A stretch of 64,000 nt of DNA from Mycobacterium basiliense (GTDB lineage Bacteria; Actinomycetota; Actinomycetes; Mycobacteriales; Mycobacteriaceae), in assembly GCF_900292015.1 (NCBI RefSeq), contig NZ_LR130759.1:3286001-3350000 (forward strand), in the 5' to 3' direction. Made by a program: the position numbers and the translations under genes. Positions 28,948-37,436 of the stretch are shown piece after piece. The first letter of the stretch is position 1, and each line of letters begins with the position of its first letter. Under the pieces are notes generated by a model. The model had not been told where the DNA came from, made no database searches, and was given only the letters and a program-made list of their open reading frames with translations.

Positions 28948-29208
28948 GTGGACGTATCCGTGACCGAGCTGCGAGCACACCTCAGCAAATGGCTCGATCG
29001 GGCTCGGGCTGGTGGTGAGGTCGTCATCACCGACCGCGGGATTCCGGTCGCGCGACTCACTGCTGTGGACAGCGCAGGCACGTTGGAGCGTCTCACGGCC
29101 GAAGGCGTGATTGGCAAGGCCACCGCGCAGCGGCCCGTCGCTGCGGGACGATCCCGGCCCCGACCGCGGCGGCCGGTGTCTGACCGCGTCAGCGACCAGC
29201 GGCGCTGA
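28948..29208 (+). CDS. vapB: VapB-type antitoxin (Phd/YefM-like)
   Basis: An 86-residue antitoxin. The N-terminal DNA-binding part VDVSVTELRAHLSKWLDRARAGGEVVITDRGIPVARL is the Phd/YefM-type fold commonly paired with PIN toxins. The C-terminus, expected to wrap the toxin, is unusually basic (RSRPRPRRPVSDRVSDQRR). GTG at 28948 was chosen because the conserved domain begins there; an upstream ATG frame would extend through the putative operator. Three bases separate it from the toxin gene. Confidence 0.85.
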   Translation: MDVSVTELRAHLSKWLDRARAGGEVVITDRGIPVARLTAVDSAGTLERLTAEGVIGKATAQRPVAAGRSRPRPRRPVSDRVSDQRR

Positions 29209-29211
29209 CGG

Positions 29212-29646
29212 GTGCCGCTCGTCTACTTCGACGCCAGCGCCTTCGTCAAACTTCTCACCACCGAGACAGGGAGCTCGCTGGCGTCCGCGCTATGGGATGG
29301 CTGCGATGCCGCATTGTCCAGCCGTCTGACCTACCCCGAAGTCCGCGCCGCACTCGCTGCAGCATCCCGCGATCACGACCTAACCGAATCCGAGCTCGCC
29401 GCTGCCGAGCGTGACTGGGAGGACTTCTGGGCCGCCACCCGCCCAGTCGAACTCACCGCGACGGTTGAACAGCACGCCGGCCGCCTCGCCCGAGCCCACA
29501 CCTTACGCGGAGCCGACGCTGTCCATCTGGCCAGCGCGTTGGCAGTCGGCGACCCCGGCCTGATCGTCGCCGTTTGGGACCGACGCCTGCACACCGGAGC
29601 CCAAGCCGCCGGGTGCCGAGTCGCGCCCGCCCAACTCGACCCCTAG
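29212..29646 (+). CDS. vapC: VapC-type PIN-domain ribonuclease toxin
   Basis: A 144-residue PIN-domain protein. Acidic catalytic residues appear in VYFDASAFVKLL (Asp7), LTYPEVRAAL (Glu), LRGADAVHLASAL (Asp) and VAVWDRRLHTGA (Asp). VapC toxins cut tRNA or rRNA in the absence of antitoxin; the target here is unknown. All four acidic positions are present, so it looks active. GTG start. It forms a clear operon with the antitoxin, between imperfect direct repeats. Confidence 0.9.
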   Translation: MPLVYFDASAFVKLLTTETGSSLASALWDGCDAALSSRLTYPEVRAALAAASRDHDLTESELAAAERDWEDFWAATRPVELTATVEQHAGRLARAHTLRGADAVHLASALAVGDPGLIVAVWDRRLHTGAQAAGCRVAPAQLDP

Positions 29647-30064
29647 CCCGACCGCCCGACACTAGAGCGAGTCAACCCCAGCGCTGCACCACGAGCGGGT
29701 CCCGATTCGCCAGGTCTCAACCCGTGTTGTAACTGGCCAAGTCCCCCTCGGTCACCGTGTGAGTTGTCCTAGGCAATGAACGAATTGCGTCGAAAGAACG
29801 GCAGGCAACCGGCGGCGAGGCGCGGACAACGGCGAAAGATGCGTTGTCGCGCCGCTTCTCGGGACTCGGTAACGATCAATCGGCGAGCGGTGCGCGCTCC
29901 GCTTTCGGCCAGCGGTCGTTGCGGGGACCGCAACACGATGATCGGCCGGGTCGCCTTGCAAGACGAGTATCCGTGGGTAGCGGCTTCCACCTGTGCCGAC
30001 CGGTTCCGGGACGGGTCTGTCGGTCGTAGGCTTGGTGGGCCAGCCAGCCGAGAGTGCAATCCCG
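29647..30064. other. 418-base region between vapC and phosphoribosyltransferase
   Basis: No gene I can support. The right copy of the 38-bp repeat is at 29710-29747. Overlapping open frames on both strands (for example minus 29769-30074) are rich in Arg and Pro and resemble nothing I know. Confidence 0.5.
29710..29747 (+). repeat. Right copy of imperfect 38-bp direct repeat flanking vapBC
   Basis: Starts GCCAGGTCTCAACCCGTGT and ends CCAAGTCCCC. It matches 28778-28815 with five mismatches. It begins 64 bases after the vapC stop. Confidence 0.75.
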
Positions 30065-30742
30065 ATGGACCCACCGAGTGGCTTTCTCAACCGGACACCG
30101 ATACGCGGCTTCCGCGACCGCTACGATGCGGGACGCGCGCTGGCAGAGCGACTGGTCTCCTACCGTGGCACACCGGGCCTGCTTGTTCTAGGACTGCCCC
30201 GTGGCGGTATTCCCGTTGGCTGGGAGGTCGCGTCGGCGCTGCACGCCGAGCTGGATGTGTTCCTGGTCCGCAAGCTCGGTGTACCACAGTTGCCCGAACT
30301 GGCCATGGGCGCCTTGGCTAGCGGCGGCGGGGTCGTGATGAACACGAACGTGGTATCCAGCTTGCGTATCACCCCAGAGCAGCTGCGCGCAGTTGTGGCC
30401 GCAGAGCGGGCCGAACTCAACCGGCGAGAGCGCGCCTATCGGGAGGGCCGCCAGGTAGCCGACCCGTTCGGAAGAGTTGTGATCCTGGTCGACGACGGCA
30501 TCGCTACCGGCGCGAGCATGCTCGCAGCGGTGCGGGCCGTCCGTACCACCAAACCTCGATCAGTGGTGGTCGCGGTCCCCGTCGGACCCGCCGCGGCGTG
30601 CGGGGAACTTGCAAGAGACGTCGACGATTTCGTCTGTGTGATCACACCGGACGTGTTTGACGCCGTCGGACAGGTCTACGGCGATTTTCATCAAGTCAGT
30701 GACGACGAGGTCCGCAGGCTACTGAGCGCAACGACTAGCTAA
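30065..30742 (+). CDS. Phosphoribosyltransferase family protein (Rv2143 position)
   Basis: A 225-residue type I phosphoribosyltransferase-like protein. The PRPP-binding signature is VVILVDDGIATGASML. LGLPRGGIPVGWEVASAL and FLVRKLGVPQLPELAMGA are typical of the group seen near DosR-type and stress genes in mycobacteria. The hood region is short, so the base or other acceptor cannot be predicted. Start: ATG at 30065 precedes the conserved FRDRYDAGRALAERL; a GTG at 29993 is possible but adds unrelated sequence. Confidence 0.82.
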   Translation: MDPPSGFLNRTPIRGFRDRYDAGRALAERLVSYRGTPGLLVLGLPRGGIPVGWEVASALHAELDVFLVRKLGVPQLPELAMGALASGGGVVMNTNVVSSLRITPEQLRAVVAAERAELNRRERAYREGRQVADPFGRVVILVDDGIATGASMLAAVRAVRTTKPRSVVVAVPVGPAAACGELARDVDDFVCVITPDVFDAVGQVYGDFHQVSDDEVRRLLSATTS

Positions 30743-30759
30743 ATCCGGCTCAGAGCGCA

Positions 30760-31137
30760 CTACTCGGCGTTCTCATCCCCGCTTCGGTCGACCCCCACCA
30801 CGGATTCCTCCGGCACATCGGAGCCCGTCTCTGCGTCGGTGGCGTCGGCCGCTATCTCCGGCGTGTCCGGTGATTCCGGCTCGTCCTCGTCGGGGTATTC
30901 GACGTAGTCCACGTCGCCGTCTTCAGCCTGTTCGTCGTCCTGGCCCGACTCTTGACCCGAGTCTTGACCACCGGCCTCTCGCTGCTGACGTTCTCTGATC
31001 CCATCAACGATGAGCAATATCACGCCCAGGACACTGGCGCCGATACAGACCCAGGCGACCAGCTCATTGCTGGTCACCACCGCGAACACCAACGCAACGA
31101 GCCCTATCAGGGCCAATACGAGGGCAATGATCAACAT
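30760..31137 (-). CDS. Two-helix membrane protein with acidic tail (Rv2144c-like)
   Basis: A 125-residue protein. Residues 1-about 45 form two membrane helices (IIALVLALIGLVALVFAVV and LVAWVCIGASVLGVILLIV). The rest is a highly acidic, Gln/Asp/Glu/Pro-rich cytoplasmic tail with no fold signature. It is placed directly after wag31, like Rv2144c of M. tuberculosis. A role in polar growth is possible only by neighbourhood. Confidence 0.85.
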   Translation of the reverse strand: MLIIALVLALIGLVALVFAVVTSNELVAWVCIGASVLGVILLIVDGIRERQQREAGGQDSGQESGQDDEQAEDGDVDYVEYPDEDEPESPDTPEIAADATDAETGSDVPEESVVGVDRSGDENAE

Positions 31138-31233
31138 CGGTCATCCTCCAGCCGGCGAGCAGCGACTGCCAAACCTACCAGGCTCTCCGTGGCGACCTGG
31201 AAAACCCAGCGCGTGTCCGGCGGCGTGTCCCGA

Positions 31234-32019
31234 CTAGTTGCTACCTCGGTTGAACTGCTCAAACCCACCGGCATCCGCGCTCGAATCGACCGGGGCCGCC
31301 GATCCACGCTGACCGAGTTCCTCGAGCTGGGATTCCAAATATGTCTTGAGCCGGGTGCGGTACTCGCGTTCGAACGTGCGCAGCTGCTCAAGGCGGCCTT
31401 CGAGTACCGTGCGCTGCTGGTTGATGGTGCCCATGATTTCGGAGTGCTTGCGTTCCGCGTCGGCTTGCAGGGCGTCGGCCTTCTCCTGGGCCTGCCGCAA
31501 CTGATTCTCCGACCGGGACTGCGCGTCGGCGAGCATCGCGTCGGCGCGCTGCCGGGCCTCGGCGACGGTGGTCTCGGCGGTGTGCCGCGCCTCGCTGACT
31601 ATCTGATCGGCGTTGGAGCGGGCATCGGCCAACATCTTGTCGGATTCGGCCTTGGCGGTGCTGGTCAGGCGATCGGCAGTGTCTTGGGCCAGGCTCAGCA
31701 CCCGCGCCGCCTTGATGGCTTGTTCCTCGTTGGTTCCCGTCGGAGCCGGAGCCCGGACCGGCTCGGGTTCGGGCTCGTATACCGGCATCGCCTGGGTGGG
31801 CTGGGCTGTCACGCCGCCGCCGGCTCCGCCCCCCGCCGCCAGCTCCTGGTCCAGCTCGGCAATCCGCTGACGCAGATCGGAATTCTCTTCGATAAGCCGC
31901 GTCAGCTCGTTCTCCACCAGGTCAAGGAAGGCGTCAACTTCGTCTTCGTTGTACCCGCGCTTGCCGATAGGCGGCTTACTGAACGCCACATTGTGGACGT
32001 CGGCAGGTGTAAGCGGCAT
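31234..32019 (-). CDS. wag31: DivIVA-family polar growth protein Wag31
   Basis: Wag31 gathers at the cell poles and septum and directs peptidoglycan and envelope synthesis there. The 261-residue protein has the membrane-binding DivIVA N-terminus ([22 protein letters not shown]), a first coiled coil to about residue 60, a flexible Pro/Glu-rich linker, and a long second coiled coil (about 100-235). Thr75 in TAQPTQAMP corresponds to Thr73, the PknA/PknB site in M. tuberculosis. MPLTP was chosen as start by homology; five residues of upstream frame are ignored. It is near the end of the dcw cluster. An AT-rich 5' region is described separately. Confidence 0.96.
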   Translation of the reverse strand: MPLTPADVHNVAFSKPPIGKRGYNEDEVDAFLDLVENELTRLIEENSDLRQRIAELDQELAAGGGAGGGVTAQPTQAMPVYEPEPEPVRAPAPTGTNEEQAIKAARVLSLAQDTADRLTSTAKAESDKMLADARSNADQIVSEARHTAETTVAEARQRADAMLADAQSRSENQLRQAQEKADALQADAERKHSEIMGTINQQRTVLEGRLEQLRTFEREYRTRLKTYLESQLEELGQRGSAAPVDSSADAGGFEQFNRGSN

Positions 32020-32274
32020 TGTTTGTCCCCTCAAGTTACTGGACGGTCAAACGATCTGGAAAGTGTAGAACGGAGTGGTTGCCGTCGTGCAACTGCCGTC
32101 CATCCTGTCACACCAGACTCGGCGGTTGCCGATTGGACTAATAAATAAGGATCAATTTCAATCTCTGAGGCTAATAAATCACATTCCTTAGATTTGAAAA
32201 TGATGCGCGGCAAACTTGTCGCCGAATCGTGGCCGAACCGTCTCTGAACCTCACCCGGAGTACGGCAGCAGGTC

Positions 32275-32565
32275 TCACGCCGCGGCACCGAACGCCAGCT
32301 GCATACCGATGAATGCGACCAGCAACAGCACCATGATGGACAGATCGAAGCGCACCGCGCCGATGGTGAGTTGCGGGATCAGCCGGCGAAGCAGTTTCAC
32401 CGGGGGGTCGGTAATAGACATGATGATCTCCAGGATCACCACGGTGATGCCGCTGGGACGCCAGTCGCGGCTGAACGAACGGATGAACTCAACGACGACC
32501 CGCGCGATGAGCAGCAGCCAGAAGATGAATAGCGCAAACCCAAGGATTTGAAAAAACAGCACCAA
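32275..32565 (-). CDS. YggT-family membrane protein (Rv2146c-like)
   Basis: A 96-residue protein with two membrane segments (FFQILGFALFIFWLLLIARVV and LSIMVLLLVAFIGMQLAF) joined by the conserved DPPVKLLRRLIPQLTIGAVRFDLS of the YggT family. GTG start. The gene lies between sepF and wag31, its usual place in Actinobacteria; a role in division or osmotic response is suspected from other bacteria. Confidence 0.93.
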   Translation of the reverse strand: MVLFFQILGFALFIFWLLLIARVVVEFIRSFSRDWRPSGITVVILEIIMSITDPPVKLLRRLIPQLTIGAVRFDLSIMVLLLVAFIGMQLAFGAAA

Positions 32566-32742
32566 CGAAAGCCCGACCTTACCGATGAGGATGTGAATAC
32601 GCCGCCCGTGGGGTCGGCAAGCGCAAGCCTACCGACTCAGACCCATGGCTTACATCTGGTGGCACATCGCCCGCCGGGCCCATGACCGGCCAGCCCGGCA
32701 CGCCGACCCGTGACCCACCGGACTGCGCAGCAGCAGGATGGT

Positions 32743-33402
32743 CTATTGGTACGCGTAGAAACCGGTTTCGGCGATCCGCCGACGCTCTTCCGGGGAGACG
32801 TCAACGTCCGCCGGCGATAGCAGGAACACCTTGGTTGCGACCTTGTCGAAGGAGCCACGCAATGCGAAAGCCAATCCGGCGGCGAAGTCGACCAACCGCT
32901 TGGCGTCGGCGTTGTCCATCGACACCAGATCCATGATGACCGGGGTGCCGTCCCGGAACCGCTCGCCGATCGTGCGAGCCTCACTGTAGTCCTTGGGCCG
33001 CAGCGTGGTGATCTTCGAGAGGGGGTGGCCCTCCTCGAACATCATCGCCATCCGACGCGGGTCCATCGCCAGCGCGCCGCGGGTGGAATTGCGCAGCCAC
33101 GATCCAAAGCGTGGACGAGCCATATCGGAGCGGTCGAACTCGCGGGGCTGGAATCGGGGTTCGTCGGGGTAGCCGCCGCGATAGCTACTGGGCGGCGGAT
33201 AGTCCGCTGGCTCACCACGCAATTCGCCGCGGAGCTCGCGGCGTGGATCGTCGTAGTCGCGCCCTTCATAGCGGCCGTATTCGTCGTCAAATCGAGGCCG
33301 CGCATAACCGCGTGAAGGAGTGCGGTCGTCGTAGTACTCGTCGTCGTAATCCTCCATCGGAGCCATACCGAAGTAGGCCTTGACCTTGTGCAGTGTGCTC
33401 AT
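32743..33402 (-). CDS. sepF: Cell division protein SepF
   Basis: SepF tethers the FtsZ ring to the membrane and is essential in mycobacteria, which lack FtsA. The 219-residue protein has an N-terminal amphipathic membrane-binding helix ([14 protein letters not shown]), an acidic Tyr/Asp/Arg-rich linker, and the C-terminal SepF domain ([32 protein letters not shown] ... [16 protein letters not shown]). The ATG start was picked because the helix begins there; the frame extends 40 residues upstream without support. It follows the yggS-like gene in the ftsZ-distal part of the cluster. Confidence 0.95.
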   Translation of the reverse strand: MSTLHKVKAYFGMAPMEDYDDEYYDDRTPSRGYARPRFDDEYGRYEGRDYDDPRRELRGELRGEPADYPPPSSYRGGYPDEPRFQPREFDRSDMARPRFGSWLRNSTRGALAMDPRRMAMMFEEGHPLSKITTLRPKDYSEARTIGERFRDGTPVIMDLVSMDNADAKRLVDFAAGLAFALRGSFDKVATKVFLLSPADVDVSPEERRRIAETGFYAYQ

Positions 33403-33467
33403 TGCGTGACCCCTTCTAGCCCTGGGATATGTGGTGTCTGTGATGAAGGTGTGACTACAGTGACTAT

Positions 33468-34265
33468 TCACGGTGACCGTAACTGTCGCGGACCCAATAG
33501 CGCGGTACCGACACGCACACACGTTGATCCATGTTTAACGGCAGCTTCGAGGTCATCGGACATGCCGGCGGACAGCCCGACCGCAGCGGGGAACGCCTCG
33601 AGCACTCGCCTGTGCTCCGATTGCAGCAGGTCAAAGGCCTCGTTCGGAGCCCAATCCAGCGGCGGAACGCCCATCAAGCCGACCAGTTGCAGGCTTGGTG
33701 AGTCCTGCACCTGCGCACAGATCCGATCCACCGCGCCGGACTCTGTCATGTCGACGCCGCCGCGAGACACGTCGCCGTCCAGACTGACCTGGACGTAGAC
33801 CCGCAGCGGATTGCCGCGACGCCGATCGGCCAAGGCCGCGCCAACCGCTCGATCCAGCGCGGTCACCAACCGGGCGCTGTCCACCGAGTGCACGGTGTGC
33901 GCCCATTGCGCCAGCGAACGCGCCTTGTTCCGCTGGATCCGACCTACCATGTGCCACTGGACAGCACGAGATCCAGACCCGGGGGAAGCCGCCGAGAGCC
34001 GAGCCAGTTCAACCACTTTGGCCGCGGCCTCCTGCTCCCGCGATTCGCCAACGGCACGACACCCCAACCGGGCCAAAATCGCAACATCGCTGGCTGGAAA
34101 GTATTTGGTAATCGGCAGCAGTTCGATTTCCGCGACGGAGCGGCCGGCCGCCTCGGCGGCCGCGGCAAGCCGCGATCGCACGGCCGCTAACCGATGCGTC
34201 AATTCCGATTGGCGGTCGCCGCCCTGGTTGCCGCTCACCGGCACCTCTACCACCATCGTGGTCAT
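33468..34265 (-). CDS. YggS/PLPBP-type pyridoxal phosphate homeostasis protein (Rv2148c-like)
   Basis: A 265-residue PLP-binding TIM-barrel protein. The Schiff-base lysine is in LLPITKYFP (Lys54). [10 protein letters not shown] and the phosphate-binding end [28 protein letters not shown] are conserved. It carries no catalytic activity in known homologs but buffers PLP and amino acid pools. The ATG at 34265 overlaps the stop of the upstream pgeF-like gene. Its place between pgeF and sepF is standard in Gram-positive dcw clusters. Confidence 0.93.
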   Translation of the reverse strand: MTTMVVEVPVSGNQGGDRQSELTHRLAAVRSRLAAAAEAAGRSVAEIELLPITKYFPASDVAILARLGCRAVGESREQEAAAKVVELARLSAASPGSGSRAVQWHMVGRIQRNKARSLAQWAHTVHSVDSARLVTALDRAVGAALADRRRGNPLRVYVQVSLDGDVSRGGVDMTESGAVDRICAQVQDSPSLQLVGLMGVPPLDWAPNEAFDLLQSEHRRVLEAFPAAVGLSAGMSDDLEAAVKHGSTCVRVGTALLGPRQLRSP

Positions 34266-35050
34266 TCCATCCATACCAGCGACGCCAGCCGCCCAGTCGG
34301 CGCACCGCGCCGATGGCTGAACAACCCCGGATCTGCGATCGTGCAACGCGGATCAACGTCGATGGACGTGACGCCCAAATCCTTTAACTGACGGGCGATT
34401 CCAGCCCGAAGGTCAAGTCCGGGAGTCCCGGCGGACGTGGTGGTGCGGCTGCCCGGCAGCGCTGCGTCGACCTCATCGGCCATTTCAGCGGGTACCTCAT
34501 AGTTCTGACCACTGGCCGCCGGACCCAACAGCGCCGATATGTCGCCGGCCTGTGCGCCCAGCCCGAGCATCACCTCGACGGCGCGAACCACGACGCCGTG
34601 CTGGGCACCGACTCGACCGGCATGGACTGCCGCGGCGATGCCCGCCCGCGCATCTGCCATCAGGACCGGCACGCAATCGGCCGTCATCACGGCCAACGCC
34701 AATCCCGGGGTGCTGGTCACCAAGCCATCGGTGTCATCGAACGCGGTATTACGCGGCTCGTCGACCACCTCAATCCGGTCACCGTGAACCTGGTTCATCC
34801 ACACCACTCGATCGCCGGGCAGACCGATGGCAGTGGCCAACCGGGCCCGGTTCGCGGCGACCGCAGTCGGATCGTCGCCGACGTGGTCGCCCAGATTGAA
34901 AGTGTCGAACGGGGGCCGGGACACACCGCCCGCCCGGGTGGTGGTCACCCGGCGGATACGTACGCTCACGTTTTCAGTATCCGGAATCGGTTGCCGACCA
35001 GACGGCAGCACTGTCCGACCGCGGCCGGTTTGTCGCGCACTGGCAAGCAA
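34262..35050 (-). CDS. YfiH/PgeF-type multicopper-oxidoreductase-fold protein (Rv2149c-like)
   Basis: A 262-residue protein of the YfiH (DUF152) family, linked in E. coli to removing mis-incorporated serine from UDP-MurNAc precursors. Metal ligands are visible in WMNQVHGDRI, VMTADCVPVLMAD and AAVHAGRVG. TTG at 35050 was chosen because GAGGAT lies six bases upstream and the residues match the M. tuberculosis start; a GTG at 34969 would give 235 residues. It begins ten bases after ftsZ, in the same transcript. Confidence 0.88.
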   Translation of the reverse strand: MLASARQTGRGRTVLPSGRQPIPDTENVSVRIRRVTTTRAGGVSRPPFDTFNLGDHVGDDPTAVAANRARLATAIGLPGDRVVWMNQVHGDRIEVVDEPRNTAFDDTDGLVTSTPGLALAVMTADCVPVLMADARAGIAAAVHAGRVGAQHGVVVRAVEVMLGLGAQAGDISALLGPAASGQNYEVPAEMADEVDAALPGSRTTTSAGTPGLDLRAGIARQLKDLGVTSIDVDPRCTIADPGLFSHRRGAPTGRLASLVWME

Positions 35051-35060
35051 ATTGAGATCC

Positions 35061-36212
35061 TCAGCGGCGCATGAATGGTGGCACGTCAACGTCGTCGTCG
35101 TCGCCACCGATGCTCAGCGTCGCGCCGTTGGTGTGCACCGGCACGCTGACGGCATCGACCGGCTCGAACAGTGTCGAGGTGAGTTTGCCGGCCTTGGCCG
35201 ACTCGATCCGGTGCGCACCGCCGGTCTCCCCAGGCGCAGCTCCCATAACCGGTTTGCGACCGGGACCGCTGACATCGAAGCCTGCCGCGATCACGGTGAC
35301 CCGTACCTCGTCACCCAGCGAGTCGTCGATCACCGTACCGAAGATGATGTTGGCGTCCGCGTGCGCGGCATCCTGCACCAGCGACGCCGCCTCGTTGATC
35401 TCGAACAAACCCAGGTCGCTACCGCCCGCGATCGACATCAGCACACCTTGCGCCCCCTCCATCGAGGCTTCCAACAGCGGCGAGTTGATGGCGATTTCGG
35501 CGGCTTTGAGGGACCGGCCGTCACCGCGGGCCGAGCCGATGCCCATCAACGCGGTGCCGGCGCCGGACATGATGCCCTTGACATCGGCAAAGTCGACGTT
35601 GATCAAACCCGGCGTGGTGATCAGGTCAGTGATGCCCTGGACACCGTTGAGCAGCACCTCGTCGGCGCTGCGGAAGGCGTCCATCAAAGAGACGGCGGCG
35701 TCGCCCATCTGCAACAGCCGGTCGTTGGGAATCACGATCAGGGTGTCGCAGCTTTCCCGCAACGCGGCGATGCCGTTTTCGGCCTGGTTGCTGCGCCGCT
35801 TGCCTTCGAAGGAAAACGGCCGGGTGACGACGCCGACGGTCAACGCACCCATTTTGCGGGCAATGCTGGCGACGACGGGCGCGCCTCCGGTGCCGGTGCC
35901 GCCGCCTTCACCGGCGGTGACGAACACCATGTCGGCGCCGCGAAGCAGCTCCTCGATCTCGTCTTTGGCGTCCTCGGCGGCCTTGCGTCCAACCTCGGGG
36001 TCGGCGCCGGCGCCGAGCCCCCGTGTCGATTCGCGACCTACATCGAGCTTGACGTCCGCGTCGCTCATCAACAATGCCTGCGCATCGGTATTGATCGCGA
36101 TGAACTCCACGCCCTTGAGGCCCTGCTCGATCATCCGGTTGACGGCGTTGACGCCGCCACCACCGATGCCTACGACCTTGATGACGGCCAGATAGTTATG
36201 CGGGGGGGTCAT
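35061..36212 (-). CDS. ftsZ: Cell division protein FtsZ
   Basis: FtsZ is the tubulin-like GTPase that forms the division ring. The 383-residue protein has the N-terminal GTP-binding region [15 protein letters not shown], the tubulin signature GGGTGTG (residues 103-109), NVDFADVK with the T7 synergy loop, and a short linker ending in the conserved tail [13 protein letters not shown], which binds SepF and, in M. tuberculosis, FtsW. Two adjacent ATGs at 36215 and 36212 follow GGAGGAAGA; the second matches the usual mycobacterial annotation. Compared with the M. tuberculosis protein as I recall it, about four residues are added near [13 protein letters not shown]. Confidence 0.98.
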   Translation of the reverse strand: MTPPHNYLAVIKVVGIGGGGVNAVNRMIEQGLKGVEFIAINTDAQALLMSDADVKLDVGRESTRGLGAGADPEVGRKAAEDAKDEIEELLRGADMVFVTAGEGGGTGTGGAPVVASIARKMGALTVGVVTRPFSFEGKRRSNQAENGIAALRESCDTLIVIPNDRLLQMGDAAVSLMDAFRSADEVLLNGVQGITDLITTPGLINVDFADVKGIMSGAGTALMGIGSARGDGRSLKAAEIAINSPLLEASMEGAQGVLMSIAGGSDLGLFEINEAASLVQDAAHADANIIFGTVIDDSLGDEVRVTVIAAGFDVSGPGRKPVMGAAPGETGGAHRIESAKAGKLTSTLFEPVDAVSVPVHTNGATLSIGGDDDDVDVPPFMRR

Positions 36213-36464
36213 CATTCGTCTTCCTCCCTGACGGGCTCAGTTCTCCCTACGGTGTGTCACTTGCAAAACCCTCAACCTCAACCATAGAGTTAGAGTTATG
36301 TCAAGTTAGTTCCGCGTAACCAGAACCGTATGGGTACGACGGGTGCTAGCCGTGCAGGCGCGCCGACGCGTCACACGCAATTTTTTGTGCGCGAACACGC
36401 GGGCAACCTCAGATCCGGCTCGCCACCGTGACCTCGGCTCCACTACCCGCCCAGTGACCAGCCA
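36213..36464 (-). promoter_or_regulatory. ftsQ-ftsZ intergenic promoter region
   Basis: A 252-base non-coding stretch inside an otherwise overlapping cluster, AT-richer than its surroundings. It carries short tandem motifs near 36268-36300 (CTCAACCTCAACC, then TAGAGTTAGAGTTA). M. tuberculosis ftsZ is known to have its own promoters in this interval, so a separate ftsZ promoter is likely here. Exact -10 elements cannot be fixed by eye. Confidence 0.55.
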
Positions 36465-37436
36465 TCACTTCACCGTCGGCAGATCGGGGCTGGACACGTC
36501 GTAGGTCTGGCCAGGTTGCGTCAGTAGCGCCGCCAGCTTCTCCGCCTTCTCCTCCGCGCGGTCGGTGGTTCCCCAGATCACCACCCGCCCGTCGGAGAGG
36601 GTGAGCGTGATCGACGACACCGACGGAGCCGCGATCCGGCCCACCTGACCCGCGACCTCTGGACGCAGCGCGGTCAACACCTGCAGGGCGGCCAACGTAG
36701 CGGGATCGGTGGGGCCCGGGTTGTCGACATCCAAGTAGGGCAGGGCAGGCGGCGGCGGACCGGTCGCGAAGTCCACGCCGTCGCGATCGAAAAGGTGCGG
36801 GCCGTCCGGAAAATCTTTCACCACCAAGGGGATCCGCTCCACGATGGTGATCCGCAAAGCGGACGGGTACTGCCGTTGCACCCGCGCAATGGCCACCCTC
36901 CGGATCGTTGCGACCCGGTCAGCGACCTCTTTGGTGTTGATCTGCAGCAGCGGAGTCCCTGGCCGTATGCTGGCCGCGGCGAGCACCTCCTCACGGGTCA
37001 CGTTACCGACCCCGGTGACGATGATGTCGCGCGCCGACATGGCCGGCGTGAAATAGAGGATGAGTCCCAGCCCTAGCCCGACGATCAGCAAGACCACCGT
37101 GGCCAACAGCATTTTCAAGCCGCGAACCACACCGCGGGCAACGGGTTTGGGTTCCTTGACGGCGCCGCCGTGAACCCGGCGCTTGGCTTCGCGCCGGGCT
37201 TCCTCGATCGCGGTGGCGCGAGCCTGCGCGGCACGACGCTCGGCCCGTTCGCGGCGGGCACGCCGGCGCGGCCCCTCGAATTCGTCTTGCTCAGCCTCTT
37301 GTACCGGATCTGGTGCTGGAGATGGCTGCCCATCGTGCGGCTCGGTCGCGAGCGGTTCGGTGACCGCTTCGGTGTCGCATTCACTCAGGTCGCCGGCGAT
37401 CACCTCGGTTGGCCGGCCGTCGTCGGGTTCACTCAC
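36465..37436 (-). CDS. ftsQ: Cell division protein FtsQ
   Basis: FtsQ links the cytoplasmic ring to septal wall enzymes in the divisome. The 323-residue protein has a long basic cytoplasmic domain (about 1-115, rich in Arg/Glu/Ala), one membrane helix ([21 protein letters not shown]), a POTRA domain starting [23 protein letters not shown], and the FtsQ beta-domain to the C-terminus. The GTG start overlaps the murC stop (GTGA). Confidence 0.95.
   Translation of the reverse strand: MSEPDDGRPTEVIAGDLSECDTEAVTEPLATEPHDGQPSPAPDPVQEAEQDEFEGPRRRARRERAERRAAQARATAIEEARREAKRRVHGGAVKEPKPVARGVVRGLKMLLATVVLLIVGLGLGLILYFTPAMSARDIIVTGVGNVTREEVLAAASIRPGTPLLQINTKEVADRVATIRRVAIARVQRQYPSALRITIVERIPLVVKDFPDGPHLFDRDGVDFATGPPPPALPYLDVDNPGPTDPATLAALQVLTALRPEVAGQVGRIAAPSVSSITLTLSDGRVVIWGTTDRAEEKAEKLAALLTQPGQTYDVSSPDLPTVK

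Noticed and set aside
34827..36287. 486-residue plus-strand frame opposite ftsZ
   Set aside because: Purely antisense to the highly conserved ftsZ; His/Gln-rich with no family match.
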